Source: Thiomonas sp. (lineage in GTDB: Bacteria; Pseudomonadota; Gammaproteobacteria; Burkholderiales; Burkholderiaceae_C). From it: a stretch of DNA of 38,551 bases. Within the stretch, counting starts at the first letter, position 1. Each line of letters opens with the position of its first letter. The stretch covers positions 1-38,551 of the forward strand of contig DAICZP010000089.1 of the NCBI GenBank assembly GCA_027311065.1. Reading direction: 5' to 3'. This document shows positions 27,101 to 37,100 of this stretch, piece after piece. Both the position numbers and the translations under genes were made by a program. Below the pieces are notes generated by a model. The model did not search any database. It saw only the letters and a list, made by a program, of their open reading frames with translations, and was not told where the DNA came from.

Positions 27101-28555
27101 ATGTCCAGCAATTCTGCGAACTCCTGGGAAATCGTCATCGGCCTGGAAACCCACGTCCAGTTGTCGACGGTTTCCAAGATGTTCTCCAATGCCCCGACCG
27201 CGTTCGGTCAGGCCCCCAACACCCAGGCCAGCAAGGTCGACCTGGCATTGCCCGGCGCCTTGCCGGTGGTCAACCGTGCCGCCGTCGAGCGCGCCATCCG
27301 ACTCGGTCTGGCCATTGGTGCCGACATCGCTCCCGTGTCGGTGTTCGCGCGCAAGAATTACTTCTACCCCGACTTGCCCAAGGGCTATCAGATCAGCCAG
27401 TTCGAGATTCCGGTGGTGCAGGGCGGCGCGATCGCGTTCCTGCACGACGGCGCGATGCGTCAGGTGCAATTGACACGCGCGCACCTCGAGGAGGATGCTG
27501 GCAAGTCGATCCATGGCATTGCGTTCGAGGGTCGCGAGGCGACCGGCATTGATCTCAACCGTGCCGGAACTCCGCTGCTGGAGGTTGTGACCGAACCCGT
27601 CATGCGCAGCGCCGCCGAGGCGGCCGATTACGCGCGCGCGCTGCATGCGCTGGTGGTGTGGCTGGGCATTTGCGACGGCAACCTGCAGGAGGGTTCGTTC
27701 CGCTGCGATGCCAATGTATCGGTGCGGCGGTACGGCACGCCACTCGGTACGCGGTGCGAGATCAAGAACCTCAACTCGTTCCGTTTTCTCGAACGTGCCA
27801 TCGTGTATGAGGCGCAGCGCCAGATCGCGTTGATCGAAGACGGTGGCGTGGTTCGACAGGAAACGCGTTTGTTTGATCCTGATCGCGGCGAGACGCGCAC
27901 CATGCGCACCAAGGAAGACGCGCACGATTACCGCTATTTTCCGGATCCCGATCTGCCGCCGCTGGTGATCCCGGTCACCTGGGTTGATGCCATTCGTGCC
28001 GATCTTCCCGAGCTCCCCGGGCAAATGGCCGTACGCTTCCAGCGCGACTATGGCCTTGCAGCCGTGGATGCCGCCTACCTGACCCAGAGCCGACTGCACG
28101 CCGCGTATTTCGAAGCCTGCGCGCAGGCTTGCGGTGCCCCCAAGCTGGCGGCGAACTGGATCATGGGCGAACTTGCGGCGGCGCTGAACCGCGCCGGGCT
28201 CGAACTCGATGCATGCCCGATTGCGGCGCCTGTGCTGGGCGCGCTGATCCAGCGCGTGGTGGACGGAACCCTGTCGGGAAAGACGGCGCGTGAGGTATTC
28301 GGGGTCTTGTGGGATGGTGCGCAAGACGTCGACGCCGTCATCGAGCAAAGCGGACTGCGTCAGATCAACGACGGCGGCGCCATTGGCGAGGCGGTGGCGG
28401 CGGTGATTGCCGCCAATCCCAGGAACGTCGAGGAGTACCGCGCTGGCAAAGGCAAGGCACTCAATGCGCTTGTTGGCCAGGTGATGAAAGCCACCGGCGG
28501 GCGTGCCAATCCGCAGCAAGTTGGCGCGGCGCTGCGCGCTGCACTCGACGCCTGA
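27101..28555 (+). CDS. gatB: Aspartyl/glutamyl-tRNA amidotransferase subunit B
   Basis: A 484-residue protein that binds the mischarged tRNA, activates its acyl group with ATP and transfers ammonia. I use the ATG at 27101, which gives the family N terminus [23 protein letters not shown]; the frame is open further upstream only as a shadow of gatA. Other blocks are [60 protein letters not shown] and the C-terminal YqeY-like tail domain ending [15 protein letters not shown]. No strong ribosome binding site is seen. Together with gatC and gatA it forms one operon. Confidence 0.98.
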   Translation: MSSNSANSWEIVIGLETHVQLSTVSKMFSNAPTAFGQAPNTQASKVDLALPGALPVVNRAAVERAIRLGLAIGADIAPVSVFARKNYFYPDLPKGYQISQFEIPVVQGGAIAFLHDGAMRQVQLTRAHLEEDAGKSIHGIAFEGREATGIDLNRAGTPLLEVVTEPVMRSAAEAADYARALHALVVWLGICDGNLQEGSFRCDANVSVRRYGTPLGTRCEIKNLNSFRFLERAIVYEAQRQIALIEDGGVVRQETRLFDPDRGETRTMRTKEDAHDYRYFPDPDLPPLVIPVTWVDAIRADLPELPGQMAVRFQRDYGLAAVDAAYLTQSRLHAAYFEACAQACGAPKLAANWIMGELAAALNRAGLELDACPIAAPVLGALIQRVVDGTLSGKTAREVFGVLWDGAQDVDAVIEQSGLRQINDGGAIGEAVAAVIAANPRNVEEYRAGKGKALNALVGQVMKATGGRANPQQVGAALRAALDA

Positions 28556-28577
28556 CGCGGCGCGGCCGCGCGCCCGG

Positions 28578-29192
28578 TCAGTGTGCGGCGGCGGTGCGGG
28601 CCCAAAGTGCTTGCATCCGACGCAGCAGGGCTGCGTACTGGCTGCGTACCCGCCTGGCTTCCTGGCGTTGCTGCGCGATGACGCGCTGCTCCTGATGGGC
28701 CAGCAGTGCGTTTGATTCAAAGCGGCTGCGCAGGTCCGCCGGGTAGCGACCATTCGGATAGAACTGCGCTTCGCGCTTGAGTGAAGCTTGCTCCACGGCC
28801 AGCGCTTCCAGTCGTTTTTGTGCGCTGGCGACCAGACCCAGTGGGGTCCGCAAGTCGCCAGCCTCGGCTTCGTCGAGTCTGGCGCGATCGGGGTAGCGGG
28901 TCAGCAACGCTCGCTGCTCGCGTTGTGCCCGTTCGGCGCGCGCTTGCGCCGCGCGCTGTTGCGCGGCGGCCGCGTCTGCGGCCTGCTGTTGGTGCGCGGT
29001 CAGAATGGGGCGCCGCAGGCTCCCGTCCGGGTTGAGTTCCTTGCCGCCGTAGGTCAGGCAGTCCGTGGACGCATGGTCCACGGTGACAGTGCCCCCCGAC
29101 GCTGTATTGCAGATGAAAATATTGGCCTGGGTGGCGTGCGTCGCCAGTATGGCGGTCAGGGCCACGAACTGGGCAAGGCGGGTACGCATCAT
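28578..29192 (-). CDS. Exported DUF4124-like protein with long coiled coil
   Basis: A 204-residue protein started at ATGATG (29192, or 29189), with GGAG upstream. Residues 1-24 form a signal peptide (cleavage near ATQA-NI). The mature N terminus IFICNTASGGTVTVDHASTDC resembles the DUF4124 domain, a small disulfide-containing fold common in betaproteobacteria (two cysteines present). From about residue 66 to the end the sequence is Ala/Gln/Arg/Glu-rich and almost entirely helical, likely a coiled coil. It converges with gatB and diverges from the exonuclease gene. The function is unknown. Expression from the 87-base gap it shares with xth is likely. Confidence 0.78.
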   Translation of the reverse strand: MMRTRLAQFVALTAILATHATQANIFICNTASGGTVTVDHASTDCLTYGGKELNPDGSLRRPILTAHQQQAADAAAAQQRAAQARAERAQREQRALLTRYPDRARLDEAEAGDLRTPLGLVASAQKRLEALAVEQASLKREAQFYPNGRYPADLRSRFESNALLAHQEQRVIAQQRQEARRVRSQYAALLRRMQALWARTAAAH

Positions 29193-29279
29193 GAACGGCT
29201 CCGGATCAAGGGGTTGATTGCTCGCGAATGATCTGTGCGCGTCTTTCAGTCTAATCTCCATCATTTTCTCAAATCCAAC

Positions 29280-30092
29280 ATGAAATCTTCACGGTCTCAA
29301 CGGATCTCGTCCCTGAATCTCAATGGCATCCGGTCCGCGGTGTCCAAGGGTCTGGATGCATGGCTGCGCGAGCACGCGATGCCGGACTGGTTGTGCGTCC
29401 AGGAGCTCAAGGCTGCTGACGCTGACATGGTCCCCGCGCTGCGGACCCTGGGGGGAATGAAGGGCGTGTTCCACCATGCCGCCAAGCCGGGCTACAGTGG
29501 CGTCGGTCTGTATTACCGGCATGAACCAGACGACGTGCGTATCGGTTTCGGCAGCGCCGAGTTCGACGCCGAAGGGCGTTACGTGGAAGCGCGCTACCGG
29601 TTGCACGACGGTACGCGCCTCGCCCTGCTGTCGGTGTACTTTCCATCCGGATCGAGCTCCGACGAACGCCAGGCAGCCAAATTCCGCTTTCTCGACGCCT
29701 TCGAGGCGCATATGCACGAGCTCAGATCGCAGGGGGAAGTGATTCTTTGTGGCGACGTGAACATTGCGCACAAGGAAATCGATCTCAAGAACTGGAAGGG
29801 CAACCTGAAGAACAGTGGATTTCTGCCCGAAGAGCGCGCATGGATGACCCGGCTGATCGACGAACTCGGTTGGGTTGATGTATTTCGCGCCCTCAATCCG
29901 GCGCCCGACCATTACACCTGGTGGAGCAACCGCGGGCAGGCGCGTGCGAAGAACGTCGGCTGGCGCATCGACTACCACCTCGCGACCCCTCGCATGGCCG
30001 CGCTGGCGCGCCGGGGCAGCGAATCCATTGACACCGCCGTGCGTTTCTCCGACCACGCGCCGCTGAGCATCGACTACGAACTTGCATTCTGA
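29280..30092 (+). CDS. xth: Exodeoxyribonuclease III / AP endonuclease (XthA family)
   Basis: A 270-residue enzyme of base-excision repair: it cuts DNA at abasic sites and trims 3' ends. I use the ATG at 29280, just before the family start RISSLNLNGIRSA; 15 extra upstream codons are not conserved. Catalytic and metal residues in place are Glu42 (VQELKA), Tyr120 region (LLSVYFPSG), Asp159 and Asn161 (GDVNIAH), Asp231 (WRIDYHLAT), Asp258 and His259 (SDHAPLSIDYEL). The NWKGNLKNSGFLPEERAW segment is typical of the Burkholderiales form. It converges with the PaiB-like gene 61 bases away. Confidence 0.95.
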   Translation: MKSSRSQRISSLNLNGIRSAVSKGLDAWLREHAMPDWLCVQELKAADADMVPALRTLGGMKGVFHHAAKPGYSGVGLYYRHEPDDVRIGFGSAEFDAEGRYVEARYRLHDGTRLALLSVYFPSGSSSDERQAAKFRFLDAFEAHMHELRSQGEVILCGDVNIAHKEIDLKNWKGNLKNSGFLPEERAWMTRLIDELGWVDVFRALNPAPDHYTWWSNRGQARAKNVGWRIDYHLATPRMAALARRGSESIDTAVRFSDHAPLSIDYELAF

Positions 30093-30153
30093 GGTCGTTC
30101 CGGGGGCGTGGGTACGACCCCGGCAGGTTGCGGGTGGCGTGCGGAGTCGCCGC

Positions 30154-30780
30154 TCAGCCGTCGGCGTCCTCCATCCGGCTGGCAAGCTCCAGGTGTCCGC
30201 GCGCCCGTAGCGACGCGGCGGCGTGCAGACGGTCTCGGCCATCCTTGTTCTGGCCCAGCTTGGCCTTGCCCACCAGCGCCGTCACTGCGATGTCCAGGCC
30301 GACGATGTTGCGCACCATGGTGTCGATGTAGTCCGGCGGTGCGTCCGCCATCGTCCACGGGCGTGGTTCCGTGGCCTCGTGCTCCCGGGTCAGCCGTCCG
30401 ACGAGTCCGCGTACGAACCGCGGATCGTCATGGACGGTAAGGATGCCGTGCGCATGGACGACCTCATAGTTCCATGTGGGGACCTGCCGGTGGGACTCGT
30501 GTTTGCTGGGGTACCAGTTGGGCGAGATATAGCCCTCCGCTCCGCGGAAGACCACCATGACCGGCGTACCTGTGGGGCAGCGTTGCCACAATGGATTCGC
30601 CCGCGCCACATGGGCCGACAGCACGCCATGGGTTCCCGCGCCCGGATCGAACAGGAACGGAAGATGGTCGGCGTCGAGCCCGTTGCCTCCATGGGTGATC
30701 AAGATCCCCAGCGGATGCGCACGCATGATGCGTTGCAGCACCTGCGGACGAAGCTCGGAAAAATGCGGGGGAATGTACAT
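30154..30780 (-). CDS. FMN-binding split-barrel protein, PaiB-like
   Basis: A 208-residue protein started at the ATG at 30780 (GGTGG upstream), because MYIPPHFSE is the usual PaiB N terminus; the open frame upstream is not conserved. Family blocks are HPLGILITHG, the DADHLPFLFDP loop, GVLSAHVARANPLW, YISPNWYPSK, VPTWNYEVVHAHG and, near the C terminus, KAKLGQNKDGRDRLHAAASL. PaiB was named in Bacillus as a transcriptional repressor but its fold is that of FMN-binding oxidoreductases, and most relatives are of unknown function. It is the last gene after the efflux/two-component/beta-propeller cluster, 141 bases behind the beta-propeller gene, so co-transcription is uncertain. Confidence 0.9.
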   Translation of the reverse strand: MYIPPHFSELRPQVLQRIMRAHPLGILITHGGNGLDADHLPFLFDPGAGTHGVLSAHVARANPLWQRCPTGTPVMVVFRGAEGYISPNWYPSKHESHRQVPTWNYEVVHAHGILTVHDDPRFVRGLVGRLTREHEATEPRPWTMADAPPDYIDTMVRNIVGLDIAVTALVGKAKLGQNKDGRDRLHAAASLRARGHLELASRMEDADG

Positions 30781-30881
30781 CGTGTCACCACCGTTGACGG
30801 GAAGGGAATGGGGGCTGGTGCGCGCCGGCTCCCAGCCCGTCTTCGAGGTGATTGGACGATTTTCCCTCCTGCCAGGCAAGC

Positions 30882-30901
30882 GCAGACTGCCGGCAGTCTG
30901 C
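30882..30901. repeat. Perfect 20-base palindrome between beta-propeller and PaiB-like genes
   Basis: GCAGACTGCC at 30882-30891 is followed directly by its inverted copy GGCAGTCTGC at 30892-30901, with no spacer. It lies 20 bases past the beta-propeller stop and about 100 bases upstream of the PaiB-like start. No U-tract follows, so it is more likely an operator or a transcript-end stem than a standard terminator. Confidence 0.5.
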
Positions 30902-30921
30902 TGCACGACTTGCGCCGCGGC

Positions 30922-31995
30922 TCAGCGGCCGAACACCTTGATGCAACCGTTCGGGCAATCGTGGTCCCCAGCCGCGACGGGGACAAACGCCTGCCCCGTG
31001 CGTGGGTCGGCTGCCACCGAGTGGGCGTCCTTGCCCGACGCTACGTTGCCGAGCCAGCGCGGACCGTCGGCTGAAATGACGCCCAGCACGGCACCGCCCG
31101 GCTCCGCCACCGCGGCGAGCAGGTATTGGTGATGGGCGCGGTCGTACCAGACTTCATCGGAGCCGCCCACCTGGTTGATCACGCGGGATGGCTTTCCCGT
31201 CGCGGTGTCGAGCACGATCGACGTCGCCCCGAAGCCGGCGGCCACGGCGTCGTCGCTGCAGCCGAGCAGCAATTGGTGCCCGGGGCCCAGCGCCAGACCG
31301 GCGGGCATGCAGCGCTCGACCTGCCACGTGTGCACCAGCATGTGCGTTCGGGGATCGATGACCGCGACGCCTCCGCGCGTGGGGACACCGTCAAGCTCCG
31401 GGATGGCGACGTCGACGCGTCCGGTGCGGGGATCCCACATGGGCTGCTCGAGGCCATGGGTGGCGCGAGGCAGTGTGATTCTGGCGACGACGGCATACGG
31501 AGCGCGGGTCGAGATCAGGGTGACAAAGGGTGGTTTGTCGGCGTTGTTGGCGGCAATCACCAAATGGTCGCGGGGGTCGAATGTGAGTTCATCGACGCGC
31601 TTGGTGCCATGGGTCGGCACCGATGCAATGACGCGGTGGGTGGCGATGTCAACCACCTTGACGGTGCTGTCGCCATCGCCGGCCCAGACTTGTCTGCCAC
31701 CGACGATGGTGACCCCGTTGGGGCCGCCAAGTCCACCCTTGCGCGGGCCAGTGAAGCCGGTGGCCTGGCCGATGACCTGATGGGTGCGCGTGTTGATGAG
31801 ATCGACGGCGGCATTCGAGCGGTCGGCGAAAGCGTAGACGCCGTTGGCCGCGCTGCTGATGTCGAAGCTTTGCAACGGATTTCCCGGAATGGCCACCCGA
31901 TCGATAAGGCGCAAGGGGCCATTGGCGTGGGCGGTGCTCGCGACACCGATGCTGAGCAGGATTGCGGCGATGCGCTGGAGTGTGGCAGTTTTCAT
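30922..31995 (-). CDS. Exported beta-propeller (YVTN/NHL-like) protein
   Basis: A 357-residue protein started at the ATG at 31995, which gives a signal peptide of 24 residues (ending STAHA). The rest is a seven-bladed-type beta-propeller with repeating units such as DRSNAAVDLINTRTHQVIGQ, DSTVKVVDIATHRVIASVP, RGGVAVIDPRTHMLVHTW and ATSIVLDTATGKPSRVI, each ending in the YVTN-style 'vaVIDprT-hkvv' pattern. Cysteines occur in pairs near the C terminus (HDCPNGC). The role is unknown: such proteins bind metals or ligands or act as sensors. It follows the sensor kinase gene by 113 bases on the same strand and may be part of its operon. Confidence 0.85.
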   Translation of the reverse strand: MKTATLQRIAAILLSIGVASTAHANGPLRLIDRVAIPGNPLQSFDISSAANGVYAFADRSNAAVDLINTRTHQVIGQATGFTGPRKGGLGGPNGVTIVGGRQVWAGDGDSTVKVVDIATHRVIASVPTHGTKRVDELTFDPRDHLVIAANNADKPPFVTLISTRAPYAVVARITLPRATHGLEQPMWDPRTGRVDVAIPELDGVPTRGGVAVIDPRTHMLVHTWQVERCMPAGLALGPGHQLLLGCSDDAVAAGFGATSIVLDTATGKPSRVINQVGGSDEVWYDRAHHQYLLAAVAEPGGAVLGVISADGPRWLGNVASGKDAHSVAADPRTGQAFVPVAAGDHDCPNGCIKVFGR

Positions 31996-32108
31996 GATGC
32001 TTGTTGGTGGTGGGGAGAGACAGGAAAAGCGGTGCGGAGGTGCGGGCCGAGCAAGCTTGCGGCGCGCGCCTTCCATTGAACCGTTGGCGGATGACAGCGG
32101 CATGGCGC

Positions 32109-33476
32109 TCAGGGTCCCGCCGTGGGTACGGGCGCGGCGAGGGGCAGGATGATGCGTACGCGCAGCCCGGCTCCGGGGGTGTTGCGCAGCGTCAGCTCGG
32201 CACCGAGGTTGTCGGCAATCTCGCGCATGATCGCCAATCCCAGGCCGCTGCCGCTGGACGAGGAGGATTGGCCCAGGCGCTCGAAGGGCTCGAAAGCGCG
32301 AGCGATGAGCGCTTCGGGAATGCCGGGGCCCGTATCGTCGATGTCAACAAGAACGCGTGCCTGCGGCGAGAACTCGGCGCGTGCGGACAAGGTTACGTGC
32401 CCGCCCGGCGGGGTGTAGCGGATGGCGTTGTCGAGCGCATTGCGCATCAGTGTGTAGATCTGCATCGGGTCACCGCTGACGACGAGGGACTCGGCGGTGG
32501 AGACGTGAAGTTCGATGTGACGCTGCTCGGCCAGCGCGCACATATCGGCGCCGAGTTGTCGCAGCACCGCAGGCACGCGGACGGCATGCATGGAGCGCGA
32601 GGGGCCTGACTGCACGCGCGCCAGGTCGAGCAGCTGCTCGACGACCGCGCGGGTTCGCCCCAGTCCTTGACGGAGTTGCGCCAGCCGCTCGCGCGCCTGC
32701 AGCGAAAGCTCCGTATGTTCGAGGTTATCGACTTGCAGGACCAGCGCGGCGATTGGCGTTCGCAACTCATGCGCGGCATCGGCGACGAACCGCCGTTCAC
32801 GTTCCCGGGTCGCCGCCAGACGTGCGATCAGCCGATTCATCGATGCGAGAAAGGGCCTGATCTCGAACGGAACGTCCGCCACCGGTAAAGCGTCGAGCCG
32901 ATGCTCGCCGCGCGCGTCGACGTCCTCGGCGAGGCGCCGAACCGGACGCAGCGCGCGGCGCACCACCGAGCCCAGCAGCAGCGCCAGCACCGGGATCAGA
33001 CCCAGCAGCGGGTAGAGCGTACGTTGCGCGCTGTCCACCGCGGCCTCGGTCCGCACATCGGCGCGCTGCGCCACGGCGATGCGGCCGGTGGCGCGCCGCG
33101 TCACCAGCACGCGCCACGCCGTGGCGCCGATGCGTACGGTCTGGAGCCCATCGGGGAGGTCGGCCGGAAACTGCGCGATCCCGGGCGCGCGCGCGCGCCC
33201 CCGCGGCTCGCCGACCACGCTGGCCGCGCCGGCGCCATTGGCTTGCGTGCCCCGCGGCGCGAGCATCGTCGGTGGCAGCGATCCCCAGCGGTGCGCCAGC
33301 GCGGCAATCTGCTGCAGTTCCACGTCCTGGTAGTCGTTGGCCTCACCGTAGCCGACGAGAAACGACATTGCCGCCGTCGCCGCGCCGAAACCGACCACGA
33401 GCACGGCGGTCCAGACCCACAGTCGGCGCAGCAACGAGCGTTGCAGCCAGCGACGCATTCGCCGCAATGCGTTCAT
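32109..33476 (-). CDS. Two-component sensor histidine kinase (QseC/PmrB-like)
   Basis: A 455-residue inner-membrane kinase. Membrane helices lie at about 20-42 and 153-172 with a periplasmic loop of about 110 residues between them, followed by a HAMP-like linker. The dimerisation motif ADAAHELRTPIAAL has the phospho-accepting His236; the N box is MRNALDNAIRYTP (Asn346), G1 is DIDDTGPGI (378-386) and G2 GSGLGLAI (409-416). Immediately before G2 is a run of five serines, an odd ATP lid. The start overlaps the response-regulator stop by 4 bases. The stimulus is unknown, but the position beside an efflux pump suggests a metal or toxic compound. Confidence 0.93.
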   Translation of the reverse strand: MNALRRMRRWLQRSLLRRLWVWTAVLVVGFGAATAAMSFLVGYGEANDYQDVELQQIAALAHRWGSLPPTMLAPRGTQANGAGAASVVGEPRGRARAPGIAQFPADLPDGLQTVRIGATAWRVLVTRRATGRIAVAQRADVRTEAAVDSAQRTLYPLLGLIPVLALLLGSVVRRALRPVRRLAEDVDARGEHRLDALPVADVPFEIRPFLASMNRLIARLAATRERERRFVADAAHELRTPIAALVLQVDNLEHTELSLQARERLAQLRQGLGRTRAVVEQLLDLARVQSGPSRSMHAVRVPAVLRQLGADMCALAEQRHIELHVSTAESLVVSGDPMQIYTLMRNALDNAIRYTPPGGHVTLSARAEFSPQARVLVDIDDTGPGIPEALIARAFEPFERLGQSSSSSGSGLGLAIMREIADNLGAELTLRNTPGAGLRVRIILPLAAPVPTAGP

Positions 33477-34147
33477 CCGGGGTCAATCGCGTCGCGCGCG
33501 ACCATCCAGCCCACGCCCCTGACGTTGCGGATGCAGCCGCCGCCGAGCTTCTTGCGTACGCCGTGAATCAGAAACTCCACGGCGTTGCTCTCCACTTCCT
33601 CGTTCCAGCCATAAATCCGGTCTTCCAGTTCGGTGCGCGACAAGATGGCTCCGGGGCGCAGCAGCATGGCGTGCAGCAGCGCGAACTCACGGCCGGTCAG
33701 ACGCGCCCGCGCCTCCCCGAAGCTGGCCTCGCGGCTGCGCGGATCCAGACGCAGCGCGCCGCAGGCAAGCACTGCGCCGGCCTGCCCACCCATGCGGCGG
33801 GTCACCGCGCGCAAGCGGGCCAGCAACTCACCGGAATCGAACGGCTTCACGAGGTAGTCGTCAGCACCGAGATCGAGCCCACGGATTCTCTCCTCGATGC
33901 CATCACGTGCGGTGAGGATGAGGACAGGCAGGGTGTGGCCACTTTGGCGCAACTGCTCCAGTACCGCGAATCCGTCCTCGCCTGGAAGCCCGAGGTCGAG
34001 TAGCAGCGCCTCGTAAGCCTGGCCGCGCAAGGCGAGACGGGCGGCGGCCGCGTCGAGCACCCAGTCCACCGCGTGCGCCTCGTCGCGCAGGCGCTGCTGC
34101 GTGGCTGCGCCAAGCATGGGGTCGTCTTCGACGAGGAGGATGCGCAT
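33473..34147 (-). CDS. OmpR/PhoB-family response regulator (QseB/PmrA-like)
   Basis: A 224-residue DNA-binding regulator. The receiver domain (1-118) has EDD at 7-9, the phospho-accepting Asp51 in LLLDLGLPG, Thr79 in ILTARDG and Lys101 in YLVKPFDSGELLARLRA. The winged-helix DNA-binding domain (about 125-220) has LTGREFALLHAMLLRPGAI and the recognition-helix segment with VEFLIHGVRKKLGG, ending with IRNVRGVGWM. The gene lies 3 bases after the RND pump gene and overlaps the kinase gene, so pump and regulators form one operon and probably autoregulation exists. Confidence 0.95.
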   Translation of the reverse strand: MRILLVEDDPMLGAATQQRLRDEAHAVDWVLDAAAARLALRGQAYEALLLDLGLPGEDGFAVLEQLRQSGHTLPVLILTARDGIEERIRGLDLGADDYLVKPFDSGELLARLRAVTRRMGGQAGAVLACGALRLDPRSREASFGEARARLTGREFALLHAMLLRPGAILSRTELEDRIYGWNEEVESNAVEFLIHGVRKKLGGGCIRNVRGVGWMVARDAIDPG

Positions 34148-34150
34148 GGT

Positions 34151-37100
34151 CTAGCTGCGCATGGGCTCTTCAGCGGGGGCGGCATCCACCAGACTGCCGT
34201 TGAAGAGCTGGAACAGGACCGGCATCAGCAGCAGCACCAGTGGCAACTGCACGGCCAGCCCGGCGATGATGGCCACGGCCAGCGGCTGCTGCATCGCCGC
34301 GCCCTGACCGAGGTTCAGCGCCAGCGGGGCGAGCGTGAGAATGGCGGCAATGGTCGTCATCGCGATGGGCCGCATGCGGTTGATTCCGGCTTGGACCAGC
34401 AGGTCCGACAGCGGTGCCCGCGGATTTTGGCGCGCCAGATCCTGCAGTTCGCTGAAGTAGAAGATCGCCACCTCGGTCACGATACCCACGATCATCGTCA
34501 TGCCCATCATCGCTGAAATATTCAACTCGATGCCCGAGGCCCACAACCCGATGTAAACGGCTGGCATGGCGCACAAGGGCATGAGCAGAATGACCGCGGC
34601 CACCTTGAAGCGCTCGTAGAGGAAGACCAGAAGCAGGAACACCAGCAGCACGGCGGCCACCAGAACCTGGGCGAGGCCGCGGAACGCGATCTGCTGCTGC
34701 CTGTAAAGGCCTCCGAGCGCGACGTGCACCCCGATCGGGAAGAAACCGGGGGCGCCGATCGCATGCTTCACCGCAGCGATGGTCGAGCCGAGGTCCCGAC
34801 CGCTGATGCGTGCCGTGACGGCGACCATGCGCTTGAGATTGTCTCGTTTGATCTGCGCTTGTCCCGTCAGTACGTCGACATGGGCGATATCCTTGAGCGC
34901 GAAGATGTGGCCGTCGGGAGCTCGCAGCGGTAGCGCAGCGACGTCCTGGGGCGTCGTCCGCATGGCAGGGGCATCCCAGACGCGAACGCCGATCATTTTC
35001 GGGCCCTGTTCGATTTCGGTCGCCACGCTGCCGCCGATCAGCGTGGCGAGCTGGCGCTGCACCAGCGTTGCATCGACCCCTTGCAGCGCCATGCGAATGG
35101 GATCGAGCCGGATGTCGAGCGCGTCGCCCGCCAGCACGATGCCATTGTTGACGTCGACGATGCCTGGAATCGCCGCGATGGCATGCGCCGTTTTCGCCGC
35201 CAGGTTCGCGAGACGAGCGGGGTCGTCGTCATAGATCTTGATCTCCACGGGTTGCGGAACCGCGGTGAGATCGCCGATGAGGTCTTCCATCAGCTGCGCC
35301 ATTTCAATATCGATCCCCGGGACCTGCGTCTCGATGCGCCGGCGCACGTCTTCCATGACGGTGTCGATCGAGCGTCTTGGCATCGGCTTGAGGCGCACGA
35401 AAAAATCTCCTTCGTTGGCTTCGGTGATGCCACCGCCGAGTTGCGCACCGGTGCGGCGCGACCAGTTGCTGACCTCCGGTGTCTTCCGCAGGATGGCGCC
35501 GATTTGCATCAGCAGCCGATTGGTCTCGGTCAGCGAGGTTCCTGGAGGAGTACGGTAGTCCAGCACGAAGCCGCCCTCGTCCATGTGGGGCATGAACCCG
35601 CTGCCGACGCGCGCATGGGCAATCCATCCTGCGCCGAGCAGCAGCGCCAGCGCCACCAGCGCGAGCAGAGGCTGGCGCAACAGCCGCCGCAGTACTTGGG
35701 CGTAAGCGCCATGCACGGCGCCCAGCCACGGACCATGCTCGCGTGCATGTTCGCGTCGGGCGTCGGCGGCGGTCACGAATTTGTCGGCGAGCAAGGGTAC
35801 GGCCAGCCACGCGACAAAGAAGGAAATGACCAGCGCCGCACCCATGGTGAGCGCCAGGGCTTTGAAAAACGCTCCCGTGACGCCGCTGAGGAAGGCCAGT
35901 GGGATGAAAATGATCACCGTCGACGCGCTCGAACCCGCCAGGGGACGAAAGAATTCCATCGCGGCATGCAGCACGCCGGCGTGGCGGGTCGCATCGGTGG
36001 CTGCGCCGGCATCCGACGCGGTACCGAAGCGCTCGCCCATGCGGCGCACAATGTGCTCACTCATGACGATGGCATCGTCGATCACCAGCCCCACGGCTGC
36101 CGCCATGCCGCCAAGGGTCATGATGTTGAAGCTCATGCCCAGTGCCCAAAGCAGCACGACCGCCGCTGCCAGCACCGCTGGCACGGTGATCATCGCGATC
36201 AGTGTGATCTTGATGCTTCGCAGGAATATCCACAGCACCAGGCCGGCGAGCACGACCCCGATGAGAATGGCGTCGCGGACGCTGGACGCCGAGCTCACCA
36301 CCAGCTCGCTCTGGTCATACCATTTCGCAAGATGGACGCCGGCAGGCAGCTTGTAGCTCGCAAGCGATTGGCGAACGGCTGCCGCGATCTGCACGCTGTT
36401 GCCGCCGGGCTGTTGGTAAATGCTCAGCAGCACGGCGTCATGGCCGTCCGCGGTGACGCTGATCCATTGTGGTACGACGCTGCGGGTCACGGTGGCGACG
36501 TCGCGCACGCGAATGATGCCGAAGGGTGACGCGCGCAGGACGAGATCGCCGATCTGGCGCGTATCGTGCAAACGCGCGTCGGCCAAAGCAAGCAGAAGCT
36601 GATAACGGTCTTCGAGGCGTCCCAATGCGCGCACGCCGTTGTTTGCCGCCAGCACGTTGCGCAGATCCTGCATGCTCAGGCCGTCGGCTTGCAGGCGCGC
36701 AGGATCGGCCACGACGTGGAATTCATCCTGGGCACCACCCTGCACCTGGACGCGTCCGACGCCGTCGATGGCGGATAGCAGCGGACGCAGTTGAAACTGC
36801 GCCAGGTCGTACAGCGAGGTCGGGCTCACGGTGTCGGAGGTCAGGCTGTACGCGATGATGGGATCGACCGTGGGATCCATGCGCTTGCTCGACACCACGG
36901 TGCCCGCCGGCAGTCGGGGAATTTCCTGGTTGACGGCCTCATTGACCTCGACGGCAGCAAGCTGCATGTCGGTACCCCAGTGAAAATTCACCGAAATATC
37001 GGCGCTGCCGCGGCTGGTGGTGGAGCGGACGTCCACCACCCCCGGCACGCGCCGCACCGCCTCCTCGAGCGGTTGCGTGACCTGCAGCATCATCTGGCCG

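Noticed and set aside
28556-28577. GCGCGGCCGCGC palindrome between gatB and the DUF4124-like gene.
   Set aside because: In DNA of this base composition a short all-G/C palindrome is expected by chance and no T-tract follows.
27092-28753. A 553-residue leftward open frame opposite gatB.
   Set aside because: It is antisense to a fully conserved gene and has the composition of a GC-rich shadow frame, with no recognisable motif.
30093-30153. Candidate bidirectional terminator between the exonuclease and PaiB-like genes.
   Set aside because: Only a 6-bp stem (GGTCGT/ACGACC) with a 15-base loop and no T-tract is present, too weak to call.
35081-36529. A 482-residue rightward open frame opposite the RND pump gene.
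   Set aside because: It is rich in His, Arg and Gln as expected of antisense frames in GC-rich DNA, and the pump on the other strand is intact.
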